Notes under the pieces: model-generated
Told to the model about the DNA's origin: nothing
Databases searched by the model: none
Seen by the model: the letters and a program-made list of their open reading frames with translations, nothing else
Shown here: one piece after another, positions 45,909-57,245 of the stretch
Layout of the letters: each line of letters begins with the position of its first letter
Numbering within the stretch: position 1 is the stretch's first letter
Position numbers and translations under genes: made by a program
Source of the DNA: Dactylis glomerata
Taxonomy: Eukaryota > Streptophyta > Magnoliopsida > Poales > Poaceae
Direction: 5' to 3'
Assembly (NCBI GenBank): GCA_007115705.1
Contig: QXEO01000211.1
Span: 2,417,599 to 2,481,598, forward strand
Length of the DNA: 64,000 bases

Positions 45909-48900
45909 TTAAGAGGCAGGGGCGGAAGCAGAGCCACCGGCAGGAGGAGCTGTGGCAGTGGAGACATCGGCTTCAGGAGTGCTGGATCCAGCAGAAGGGA
46001 TGGAGCCATCACCTCCGGCCAGGGCAGATCCCTGTTCCGGAACTTTGGCGCCGACATTGCCAGCATCCTCAGTTTCCTCTTCATCTTGGCGGGAGTCAGA
46101 GCCTTCAGCGTCCTCAGCATCGTCCTTCTTCTCCGGCTCGCGGATGTCCCGGACGAAGGCCTTAGTGTCGGCGTAGTCCACATAGCTATGGGCTAACTCC
46201 TGGCAGCGCCGGATAAACTCTGGATCTGTGGTCCATGCAGATCCTTCGTGCACAGAGCGCAAAGTCTCCAGATTGACCTTCTCATACCAGGATAAGAAGT
46301 AGGTGAGAGCTTCATCAGCTCCCACCCTTGCACCAGAGTCCCGCCATTCCCTGAGGCGGAGTTTGGACAACTACAAGTCATTTCCAAGATCAAGAGGGTC
46401 AGTAGGGGTCCTTTGTCCCGGCAAGAGTGCTTGGTGGGCTTCCTGGGCGCCGAGGAAGAGATCGTCGATATATGAGGTCATGGCGTTCTTGTGGGCCCCT
46501 AGGACGATCAGCTGCTCCGATATATCCCAACTGGAAGAGTCAACTGGAACATTCCGGTTCACCCGATCCACTTGCAGGGCCTTCTCAATGTCCTCAACAG
46601 AAGCAGGGAACATGCCTGAAAGATGAAGAAGATAGTAGGAACAGGAATGTATGTTAGCATGAAGGTTATGCCAGAAAAGATTGTTATATGTCAGACAAGA
46701 TGTGTCAGGCAAAATAGAAGTAAAAGGATTTGAAGCTTACTGGCGAAATCGGCGTTGAGCCGGGCAATCTCAACCTCCCATTTGGTGGCCTGCTCCTTCA
46801 GATGCTGCAGTTCAGTTTTAGCTCCGGCGGCATCAGCTTCTGAGGTGACAAGCAGCCCCTGGACCTTCTTAAGTTGACCCTCCCTCTCCTCCTTCTCGTC
46901 AAGAAGCTCAGTGATCCAGCTCTTCAGTTGCTCCACCTCGGCTTTGTGGGCAGCATCCCTCTCATCCAGTTGCTTCGCCACATCCACTGAGGACACACAG
47001 TCCTGGTGGCGAGCCTCCAGTGCAACCTTTTCATCTATGAAGATTTAAAGTTAAGAGGATTTGAAGGTAGAAAACTGTGACAAAGATTGAAGGATTTGAA
47101 GTGCAAAGTGCTTATGTGGAAATTAGCAGAATCCAGCATACCTGTGAGCTCCTTCACTCTCTTGAGAAGCTCGGTGACTTGTTCCTCAGTAGTGGCTGAA
47201 AAGTGTCGGCAAAAGGGTTATGCGTCGGCATATCAGGATGTGTCGGCAAGAAGAATATTATGAACTAAAAGAGGAAAATAATCCGGCGTATAGCGGTATG
47301 TCGGCGGGGTTTACCTTTCTTGGTCAGCTCTAGATGAAGTTTGCTGTGCTCGTTGGATAGTTTCCGATGCTTGCATATCAGGTCATGATACATGTCCCGA
47401 CGCTCATTGTTCATGCGCTGCAGAAGTGTTAGGATTTGAAATGTTATAAGGAAAGATCGGCATATCAGAAAATTTGAAAATTCTATCAAGCTTTTAAGTT
47501 GAAGACCTGGCACAGGTGCTGCGCACCTATCCCGGCCCTCGGTGACTAGGATTTGAAGCTCGAATCGAGCTTATATGTTGGACAGGTGGATTTGAAGGTT
47601 ATGTCAAGTTTAAGTTTTTTGAAGACCCGGCACAGGTGCTGCACACCTATCCCGACCCTCGGTGACTAGGATTTGAAGCTCGAATCGAGCTTATATGTTG
47701 GACAGGTGGATTTGAAGGTTATGTCAAGTTTAAGTTTTTGAAGACCCGGCACAGGTGCTGCGCACCTATCCCGGCCCTCGGTGACTAGGATTTGAAGCTC
47801 GAATCGAGCTTATATGTCGGGCAGTTGGAAAATATACTAAGTTAAAAGTGATATTGGAAAATCCCGGATGTCCGTATCCCGGATAGCCAACATTTTCGGG
47901 GACTGGGGAGATATGAGGAAAACTACTTACATTGGTGGCTTTGGCCAAGCGGAAAAGCCTCTACTGAAGGCTGAAGAGTTCGCTGGCGATGGGAATGGGC
48001 TTGGCGGGTATAACCTCAGCATCAGGGTTGCCTGGAGCAGGAGTCCCGACCAGTGATTTCTTCTTGCCAGAGCTAGCAGTGTCCAGAAAGTCGGTGTCGT
48101 TCCATTTCATGCAATGTTCTTTAAGGGACCCGAGGCTCTTGTCGCTCTTGGTCCGCAGAGAAACGCGGCCCTCGAGTTTCGGAGTGTGGAAGGAGCTAAT
48201 CCGGGCCGCTCCCTTGCCAATATGAAGTGTCATGGCGGAGCTTGCAGCTGCAGTCTTGCCAGTGGTAGGTATGATCTTGACAGGAGGTGGCACGGTCTTG
48301 GCAGGGGCCGGTCCGGTCTTGACAATTTGAGTTATCTTGAAAGTTCCAGTCTTGGCTGGAACAGCAGCATTCTTCTCTGGAGCTGGAGTCTGGGACACTG
48401 GTTTCTCCGGTGCGGTCGGGGTACCTTGTCCCGGAGAGGCTGATGCCGGGTCAGGCCGGACTTCCGGCACTTTGGGATTCTTTCCCTTGTCTATGCCGGC
48501 GCTCTTGTCGCCTGCGCCGGCATCCTCAGCAGTTCCGGCGGTGCTGGCAGGTGCGCCGGTGTCCGGAGTATCTTGTTGAGCCCCCGTGTCCATGTGGACA
48601 TCGGGGGCAGAGGTATCTTGTTCCGGCGGAGGATCATCCTTTGCCGGGGAAGAAGTCTTTTCAGGTGCAGGCGAAGATGTCAGCGCCAGAGAGGTAGCAT
48701 GACTGGTGGCAGGTATGTCGGGGCATGCAGGAGATGCTGGCTTGTCTACATTGGGGCTAGCACTAGAGCTGGAGGCACGTTCCGACGTGAGAGGAGCCCC
48801 GAGGAAGAAAAGAACAAGTTAGTAAGCAGAAGAAGAATTCTGGAAGTAATATAAGGGAAAGATAATTACCTCGAGGCAACAGGTCTCTTCCTCTTGGGTT

Positions 48901-50389
48901 GGGGCATGCCGATCTTCTGCCTCTTCATTGCTTGACTTGGTTCAGGCTGGGGCCTAACCCCACACTTCCGGCCGGCACATCCGCCGGTGGAGGGAGGTCC
49001 CTGGTTCAGAGGGGCAACATCGACAACTTCCTCGTCTGGAATAACTAATGACGGCATGGCAGGAATAGCATTAGCAAGAGCTGTTGGGTAGATAAACATC
49101 TTGCAATCTTCATTAGAATCATCGTCACTCCAGTCTTGAATGGAATGCCGGGATGAGGAGGCCTTACCCGCGGCAGAAGCAGTGCGGGTGTTCTTTGGCA
49201 TTTTGTCCTCGTGATTCGGATCTTTGGGATCCGGAACAGTGCGGTCTGCAGCGATTTTGATCCAGGAATTCTCTATGTCCTGGAAGCTGAATTTCTGCAG
49301 AAGGTAGAGCAAGTTGATCAGAAGCCAAAAATATATCGGCAATAATATTATGTCGAATCAAGTATTGGTATGCCGGCAAAGTAAATATGTCGGATCAAAC
49401 ATTGGTGTGTCGGCAGAGTAGATATGTCGGACTAAGCGCAAAAGTGTCGGCTAAAGAGGTTCACCATCGGGGCGGGGCGGTTCCGGCTGTATGGCTCGAG
49501 CCCCCAAGCAAAGGTGACCTGCGAAGTCTTGCAGATATCTTTAACCCGCCGCAGAATGTCGGCGGGGCTCAGTTCATGCGTAGAGTGTCGAGTGGGGTCC
49601 ATGGCCCCGCTCATCTGGCAAATCTTGTGGGATCGGCGCTGGAGAGGAGAAACGCGCCGGCATCATGCAGCTCATCCTTAACCCAGTGGAGGGCATTGAC
49701 TGGCCCCACCGTGTTCTTGGGATTATAGGTCTAGTTCTTCATCTCAACTGGTGGCTCGTCCACATATGGCGGCAGATTCAGCAGGTCAACTGTAGTGGTG
49801 TTCTTCACATAGAAGAAGCTCTTCTACCACTTCTTGCATGACTTGAGCAACTCTATCTTTGGAAAGTCAGAGCCTTTCCGGGACATGATGGTGGCCGCAC
49901 CACATTGGGTCATGGGGCGATCCTTCTTCTCCTTAGCAGTTTCCGGGGGATCATCCTTGCTCCGGGGTTCTTGGGCGCTTTGTTTGCGCAGCTGAAAGTA
50001 CTTGGCCCATGCCTGGACAAAGGGCTCTATGCCGGCATAACCTAGCAGAAGGCAGCGAAGGCTGACAAGATCATCACGGTGTTGGCCGACAAATGATGAG
50101 GTTGCAGATCGTAGTGGTTCAGAAAGTCCCGGAAGAAATCACTAACCGGTAGAGCGAAGCCTCGCTCAAAGTGGGAGATGAAGACGACTCGTTCACCGGG
50201 CTCAGGTGCCGGCATAGTCTCGCTGGCAGGTAGCCGGCATGCTACGCCGGTCGGGACATGTCTGGTGGTTGTTATCCAAGATATGTCGGCCGGGGTCACC
50301 TCATACCCCTCCCAGCCAGAACGTCCCTGTGCCTGGGCCAGATTTTCCTCCTCCGGCGCAGAGGTGGCCGTCATACTGGATGAAGCCAT
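45909..50389 (-). pseudogene. G antisense multi-exon gene, PF04195 gypsy-type transposon protein
   Basis: Minus strand, ATG at 50389 (MASSSMTATSAPEEEN). Exon 1 encodes the Transposase_28/putative gypsy-type transposon domain (HFERGFALPVSDFFRDFL, HLSANTVMILSAFAAFC, then in a shifted frame YAGIEPFVQAWAKYFQLRKQ). Proposed exons: 50389-49519, 49294-48870, about 48800-47931, 47417-47315, 47195-47142, 47034-46741, 46615-45909. Most introns have GT-AG ends; acceptors read CTTCTGCAG, CTTTTCAG and CATCTTTCAG, but the exon 3 acceptor is not found. Exon 6 is a coiled coil (AHKAEVEQLKSWITELLDEK). The last exon ends with an acidic and Ala/Pro-rich tail. Damage: a frameshift near 50045, TAGs in exon 1, TAG 47961-47963 and TAG 46371-46373. 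Antisense ORFs of this type are known in Tat elements; their function is unknown. Confidence 0.75.
47501..47830. repeat. Three copies of a ~120-bp tandem repeat
   Basis: Units start at GAAGACCTGG 47501, GAAGACCCGG 47621 and GAAGACCCGG 47740 (120 and 119 bp); the third is partial. Each unit contains the near-perfect palindrome AAGCTCGAATCGAGCTT and a GTGCTGCGCAC-type inverted repeat. The array lies in the intron between exons 3 and 4 of the antisense gene. Confidence 0.9.
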
Positions 50390-51000
50390 TGAGATGGCCA
50401 GAATAGGGCGTGAGAGCCGGAGTCCCGTAGTGTTAGTCCTAGCAGAAGCAGAATAAAGGGGGGAAAGTTAGTCTCTCCGGCAAACAAGTCTCACAAAAGT
50501 TAGTAAGGAAGAAAGATCTACCGTCGCTGTTAAATCAGAGATAATGCGGTCAATATTCCCAAGCGTAGAACACTCATGAACTCACAGAGGAGGGAAACCG
50601 CAATGCCACTCCAATCAATCTGATACTATACCAAATGACTACTGGAGATTCAAGCCAGAGGAACTACCACTAAGAAGTTGCTAAGAAGCATAGGGGAAGA
50701 ACAAGAGGAAGAACTCACCGGAGCTTGCACGGCGGCGGTGGAGCGATGGCGAGCTTGCAGACAAGGTCTGATCTCCCTGAGCGATGTGTGGGAGAGGATG
50801 AAGACCGGCGGTGGCGTAGATGAAGAGGCCGAGGAACAGTGAGAACCAGCGCCGGCGTGAAGCGGAGCAACGGCGGCGTAAGTTCTCGGTGGTTCATGCG
50901 GCGGAGGAGCGCTCAAGGAGGAGAGCCCGAGGAAGAAGAGGAAGTGGGGGTAAAAAATAATAAGTTACCCCCGCTCCCCTATTTATACCCGAGGAGCAGG
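50390..51000 (-). promoter_or_regulatory. Putative promoter and 5' UTR of the G antisense gene
   Basis: On the minus strand, GGGTATAAATAGG (50978-50990) is a strong plant TATA box. It lies about 590 bp upstream of the antisense ATG and points towards it. The leader between is GC-rich near the TATA box. This promoter lies outside both LTRs, so the antisense gene need not depend on read-through from neighbours. Confidence 0.6.
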
Positions 51001-51467
51001 GGTCGTGGGCACGGCGGTAGTGTTCCACTACCGCGACCATTTCTGATCGTGGCTGCCACGTGTAGGCACGTCGTGGGGCGGCGGTTCCAATCACCGTGCC
51101 ACTAGGATAGTTATGGCAGTGAAGACAGGTAATAATCACACTGTGAACCATCACTTGATGTGACCATTCGCAGTGGCAGAGCAGTTGCAAGTTTCGAGGA
51201 AAACTGTCGGACTTAGCTTCTTGAGGAAGCTTCAGCTATGTGCCGGCGCGATCAAGCTGAGAATATGGCCCGTCCAGAATATCTTCAGGACCGACCGGGA
51301 TAACTTTTGAAAGAGGGAAGAGGCACCGGCATATAAGGAGCGGGCCGGCATATATGGTAGTCGCCGATATATAATCAAGAGCCGAGATACCGGAAAAGAG
51401 ATGGTATGTTGAACCTGCCAAGGCCCCTCAGTTAAGATTGGGGGACCTCGACAGCTTTGGGGACTAG
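51001..51467 (+). other. G 3' untranslated region and polypurine-like tract
   Basis: No gene. It ends GCTTTGGGGACTAG right before the 3' LTR, with a further purine run (GATTGGGGGACC) about 20 bp earlier. One of these should be the polypurine tract. Confidence 0.6.
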
Positions 51468-52394
51468 TGTCGGGGGGATGACCCCCGGTAGGGTCAAGAG
51501 ACTAGAAATACATGAGGAGAGTGGTTGACTTTGTGTTGGTTGACCAAGATTGGGCCTGGCCGGAATATAGAAGTATCGGCCAGGCTGGCATATAAGCCGT
51601 ATCCCGGCCAGTGTTCAGATATATCGGCATAGCTGGGATACATGATAATGTATGCTGGCATATACATAGATATGCCGGCCTAACCAATTTGTTATATTAT
51701 GCAGGAACAGGGGAGGCCGGATTACCCAACCTTGGGTCATTGGTCTGGCATATAGGTCCGGGATATAGCCAACGGCTATATCTGGGACACAGATGTCAAC
51801 TATGGGGTCACATCCCTACAATCAAGGAGAGAAACATCCAAGCATGGAGAGAGATCATGATGACAGGGTGCACAATGGTGGTTTACCAACCATCACTGTG
51901 CCAAGTACCGTCCTTGACATCAAAGTGGAGAGGTCATAGTCTAGGAAGTATATCGTACAGGGATGGTGTGTCGCATCGAGAGCAATCAGGGGCAAAGTCA
52001 AGGGTCTCTGCCATCGTCAGCATGTCCTATTTGGAGTGTAGTTGGTGTCACTTGGTCCATATGACCGTTGTAACCCTGGCCACCCCTATATAAGGTGGCA
52101 CAGGGAACCCTAGCAAAGGGTTGGTCACTCTCTACTCTCTTAGTTCACAGTTCATCTTCCTCCTCTCACTGAGAGCTTGGAACCACCATTGTTGTGTACT
52201 CCATCGATCCATTTATACAGTCAGTAGTGCAGGAGTAGGGGTGTTATCTCCTTACGAGAGCCCCGAACCTGGGTAGCTTGAGCGTCTCTTTCTGTCATGC
52301 TTCTTAGTGCGCTTCCCTCTCCTGAATCCTCCAGCATCTAGTTCGACCTCCATTTAAGCCATCCCATGGCATATGTTGTTTCACCACGACGACA
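51468..52394 (+). repeat. G 3' LTR
   Basis: 927 bp, TGTCGGGGGG to CACGACGACA, with TATATAA at 52087-52093. Confidence 0.93.
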
Positions 52395-52399
52395 AGAGG

Positions 52400-53771
52400 G
52401 CGACCGCACCACCCCATGGCGTGGGCCACCCCTGGCCGCGCCAGGGCCTGGTGTGGGCACCTGGTCCACCTCCTGGCGCCGCCCTTCCGCCTATATATTC
52501 CCCTCGGTGGGAAAACCTAAAGGCCCCGATCAATTTCCACGAAACATACTGCAAGTTATTGCCATCGTCGACGCGAGATCAGGAGGGTCCAGAAGCTCTT
52601 CCCGGCACCCTCTTGGAGAGGGGAATCACCACCAAAGGCCTTCTTCATCACCATGCCTGCCTTCGGAGGGATGCGTGAGTAGTCTACCTTGGACTACGGG
52701 TCCATAGTAGTAGCTAGATGGTTGTCATCTCCTCCATGTACCTCATGTTTAGATCTTGTGAGCTGCCTATCATGATCAAGATCATCATTGTGTAATTCTA
52801 CATGTTGTGTTTGTTGGGATCCGATGAATATTTATACTATGTCAAGTTGATTTGCTGAATTATTATCTTTATGTTATCTCTATGTTGTTTATGATCTTTC
52901 ATGCTCTCCGTTGCTAGTAGATATCTTGGTCGAGTAGATGCTAGTGACTCCAAGAGGGAGTATTTATGCTCGATAGTGGGTTCATGCCTCTAGTAATCTG
53001 GGGGAGTGACAGAAACCTCTAAGGTTGTAGATGTGTTGTTGCTACTAGGGAGAAAACAACAATCTTGTGTTCAAGGACATTTCCATTGTTTACATTACAC
53101 AGTTTGCTTAAGGCTATAATCTGTTGCTTGCAACTTAATACCCAATGGTTGCTCGGATGACATCCGGAGGGTGGATTATTAGTCATAGATGCAGTTGGAT
53201 TATGGTCTATGTATTATGTTGTAATGCCCAAGTGAATCTCATAGTGATCCTCATGACATTTGTATGCTTGCTTTATTATTTCAATTGCCCAACTGTAATT
53301 TGTTTACCCAGCATGTTATTTATCTTATGGAGAGACACCACTAGTGAACTGGGGACCCCGGTCCATTCTTTTATATTTTTATTACCGTTTACCATTTACT
53401 CGTTTTATTTACATTCTTGCAAACTACATCTTTTACCACTGAATACGCTTAATCCTTTGTTCACAGCAAACCGGTGAGATTAACAACCTCACTGTAAGTT
53501 GGGACAAACTACTTGGTTATGTTGTGTGAAGGTTCCTCCTTGCTGCTGGTGCAAAGCTACGCCCTGGACAAGGCGCCATACATACATTGTCCGGAGCTAT
53601 CGTGAAGCTAGCGAGCATCAACCTTCAGAAGTTTGTTCTTTCTCCTACTGGTTCGATAAACCTCGGTGTCATACTGAGGGAAAACTTGCTGCTGTGCTCA
53701 TCATAACATTCTCTTGGGGTTTCCAACTGGGCGGTCATCTACAAAACTCCTACATCAACACCGCACCATCA
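52400..53771 (+). repeat. P 5' LTR, second part
   Basis: 1372 bp after G and its duplication, ending GCACCATCA. It includes a TATATAT box near 52492. Together with 33839-34114 it gives about 1648 bp. Confidence 0.88.
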
Positions 53772-53781
53772 ACAAGTTTTC

Positions 53782-53799
53782 TGGTGCCGTTGCCAGGGC
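53782..53799 (+). other. P primer binding site (tRNA-Asp type)
   Basis: TGGTGCCGTTGCCAGGGC; it agrees with the tRNA-Asp complement at 15 of 18 positions. Confidence 0.7.
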
Positions 53800-53929
53800 G
53801 AAAGAGGATTTCTGCAAGGGGAGTCTCTCGCTTCCAATCTTTTACTTTGTTATTGTTTTGCTTTATTTTATTTTTGCTTGCATCTTTTTATCAAAAATAT
53901 AAAAAAATTAGGCCCTTTATAGTTGTCTT

Positions 53930-54666
53930 TACTTGTCTGCTTTTAGTTCTGCTAGAACGAGTAATCCTAAAGTTGAGGTTCGTACTTTTAAGCAACAAGG
54001 GGGAGAGAGTTTGAAGGATGCTTGGTACCGAATTAGTAATGCTCATCATAGGTGTACAAAGAAGCATTCTACCATGATCCTCCTTAGGAATTTTTATGTT
54101 GGTATATCTAGTTGGAATAGGTACGTCTTGATACTCTCGTAGGAAGTAATTTTCTGGGTACTCCCGCTTTGGAAGCATGCACTTTAATTGACAGTTTAGT
54201 GGAAGTACCACCTATTCACGTTGTTAGAACTAAGGTCACTTTGGAGGAAGTTGTGGAAAAACTGAGCTCTTTAGAGAAAAGTTTGCCAAATCTCCTTGAT
54301 AACGCTAGCCAGGTTAATGAATCGATAGAAAGTATCGGTAGAAGAATCACTGCTTTAGAGGCTAGCACTATCCATGATAGTCAAAACCTTAGGATTGGTA
54401 AATTAGAAGAGTCTATGGAAACTCTAAGTTCAATTTTCTCTTCTCTTAAATTTAAGAAGGAGAAAGCTTTTATTGTAAAAGAGCAAAAATTTATGTATGT
54501 TCCCAAGGTGTCTGTGCCAAAACCACAACATGTTTTTAAGATTGGTAAGACTTTTAGTTCAACTAAGAGTGACTTGCAGGTTAAATCATCTTTGGGAACT
54601 TCTAAAGTGCCTAGTGTGATAAGTGGTACTCTTGAGGAAACAATTCATCTTAATGCTTCATTTTAA
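53930..54666 (+). pseudogene. P gag remnant
   Basis: The first frame contains a clear gypsy gag core (GGESLKDAWYRISNAHHR, LLRNFYVGISSWNRYVL). A one-base shift near 54130 moves the reading to a second frame (DTLVGSNFLGTPALEACTL). From 54169 it continues for about 165 codons as a heptad-like, probably coiled-coil protein (EEVVEKLSSLEKSLPNLLDN). It ends LNASF at 54666. The last part corresponds to the C-terminus of the N2 ORF. No protease or pol follows. It is dead because of the frameshift, and no clear start is seen. Confidence 0.7.
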
Positions 54667-57245
54667 AATACTTGATTTCCACTTTCTGCGGCCTAGCTCA
54701 AAGGCGTTAAAGAAAAGTACTCTTGGGAGATAACCCAATGTTTTCTTTTCAGTACTTTTTCTTTTATTTGAGTATTGGAAGTTATTACTACTGTAATAAC
54801 CTCTCCTTGTCATTTTTATTTCGTTTTTGTGCCAAGAATAACCTCTAATTTGAGGAAGGTAAGATTTGAGGAAGTTGCTGTCCTGAAACAGATTTCTGCG
54901 CTGCACCGTAAAAATTCGTGAAAATTCTCAGAATATCTTTTTGATCTGCGATTTCTTGTGCATATGCCCCAAGTTATTTAAAAACTTGTATTAGTTTTGC
55001 ACTTTTCGATTTGAGCAACAGAAGGTCCTCCGAAAAATCGATCTTTATAAGCTGTTCTGTTTTGACAGATTTCCACCACTATTTGTGTTTGCCTCTCGAT
55101 CGCTATCTTTTTTAGTTTTTTTTATCATGAAACTTTTGAGGAAGTTGGTACAGTAGCTTATGCTTTAATGGATGGTATATTTGAGTTTGAAACTGAAACA
55201 AAGGAGTAGATTTATTATCATGCTTATACTAATGTTGCTAATAGAATTGTGTGAAGTTTTGTATGAAGGAAGTTTTCAAGTGTAAGGAATGGAGAGTGAT
55301 GAGATGAGATGAACTATGGACAAAAGCTCAAGCTTGGGGATGCCCATGTCACCCCAATAAATATCCAAGAGGTACAAGCGTCAAAGCTTAGGGATGCCCC
55401 GAGCCACCCCTTCTTCATCAGCAAAAATCAGGTCACCTTTCAAGACACTATATTTTTATTGCTTCGTATTCTATGCGTTTTTCATGGAGCATCTTACTTT
55501 CGCTTTCAGTTTTGTTTTTTTTTGTTTGCTGCAGTAAATGGTTGGACCCCAACAAACTTCTTTTGGAGAAGACACACTCCATTTTTCATTTCCAAGAAGA
55601 CTCTAGTTTTCACTCTTATCGTTCAACGAGTGTTCTCTTTTTCTAGTACTGCGTTTAGCTTTCATTTTTCGCCTTGATTTTTGTTCAGATCTTGTTTTAT
55701 CTTTGTGTCAAGGTTCATTTAGACCACTGGTCTATGTTGGTTTTCATCTCAAAGAATGGTTACAAAAAGGTTTGAATGGTGCTGGAAAAGAGAAAAAATT
55801 TCATGACTATAGTGGTACAAATGGGAGCTTGTTTAGACTGTGGCTTAGACTTTTGCATGTCATGCTTGATGTCGTTTTGATAGTTTACTTAGTAGTTTTT
55901 CCTGTAGCATGACTTGTCTTAAATGACTGAGATTTCTTAATGAGCCTTTGAAAAAATCATGTGTTGTTTTTATTATATGGGAGCATGTTATTGTGGTTTT
56001 CTCCTTTGATGCTTTATTTGGGTTGACTTGGTGCATGATTACAACATGTTTGACTCTAAAAAGTCGCCATAAGCCTCTATGATCATTTGGGTTTTGACTT
56101 GTGATACCACTTTATGCTTCGGTTAATGATGTTTTGTCGCTATGCATGATTATGGCCATTATTGCTCTCTTAGTTGGTCGCTCCCAGCCTTTTGCTAGCC
56201 TTCAGTTTGTACTGAGAGGAAATACTTCTCGTGCATCCAACTCCCAAAAACCAAGTTTATTCCAATGTGTCCACCATACATACCTTTTAGTAATTTTCTA
56301 TTCCAAGTAAATTTTCATGTGCTACCTTTCAAAAACCTTCAAGATACTTCTCATTTTGTGACACCATTTTCAGCTCATGGGGACGTAGTGGTCGGATTTT
56401 CTATCTTCCATATTGTTTTATTCCAAAAAATAAAAAAAGTGAAAACAGAAAAGAAAAAAAGGCACTCCTCCATGGTATGTGAAAGTTGGTGGGCACCCGA
56501 TGGAGTCGGTTAGCCATGGTTTGTGAAAGGAAAAGTGGGGACGAGTGCCAAGATTTATAAAAGAGCACCAAAGTGCAAATCTCTCTCTCAAAAACTTTCT
56601 TAGTATGGAAGATAGTAAGAACCCCATTGCCAGTCGTTGACAAAAACAACCACCTCTCAAAACAAATTTTTATCTCTCTATTTTACAAATAAAAAGCTCT
56701 AGAACATGTTTAATCACTGCTTCCCTCTGCGAATGGCCTTTCTTTTACTTTTATGTTGAGCCTCTACCTTCTACCTTTATGCACCGTCTAAGAGAGCATA
56801 GTTGTCATTCTGAGTTTAATGTGCATAGTCCCAAAATTTATTATTGATTGATTCATGATTATGGATTTGCTTGTTCTTAAATTATTTGTATCTAGTCGCC
56901 CTCTTAAACTTGAAGGTGTCCTATGCATTTATGTTTTGCTATTCCATGAAGGACAAGTTGAAAACCACTTTGCTATGTTTTTCTATATGGTTGAAACAAA
57001 CACTTGACTTTCAATGCTTCATTACTCATGATCTTTTGTTTGTGTTACTTTTCATGTTATAACATGGTTGCTAAGTTTTATGGTCAAGATTATGTCTTTT
57101 ATGCCCATGTTTAGAGTACTTTGATCTCAGCACTCAATGCTTTATATCGTTGATCAAGATTGTGATGGTGCATGTCACCTTAAAAATTATTATTTATTAT
57201 CACTTACCTACTCAAGGATGAGCAGGAGTTAAGCTTGGGGATGCT
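54667..57245 (+). other. P internal non-coding region
   Basis: Same block order as 23170-25735 in N2. It ends with a GATGAGCAGGAGTTAAGC tract before the 3' LTR. No gene is seen. Confidence 0.75.

Larger units (their letters stand above)
34115..52394 (+). mobile_element. G: Tat-lineage Ty3/gypsy retrotransposon with antisense gene
   Basis: The ends TGTCGGGGGG and CACGACGACA are flanked by the exact duplication AGAGG (34110-34114 and 52395-52399). Both LTRs are 927 bp. Without T2 it is about 15.1 kb. The order gag, protease, RT, RNase H, a second plant-type RNase H and integrase, followed by an antisense ORF, is characteristic of Tat-type elements (Grande, Retand relatives). Coding regions contain many stops, so it is defective. 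Confidence 0.93.

Noticed and set aside
47989..48697. Plus-strand ORFs near 48000-48700 and 45879-46196
   Set aside because: These are shadows of the minus-strand antisense gene, whose Ala/Pro-rich sense and splice sites are better supported.
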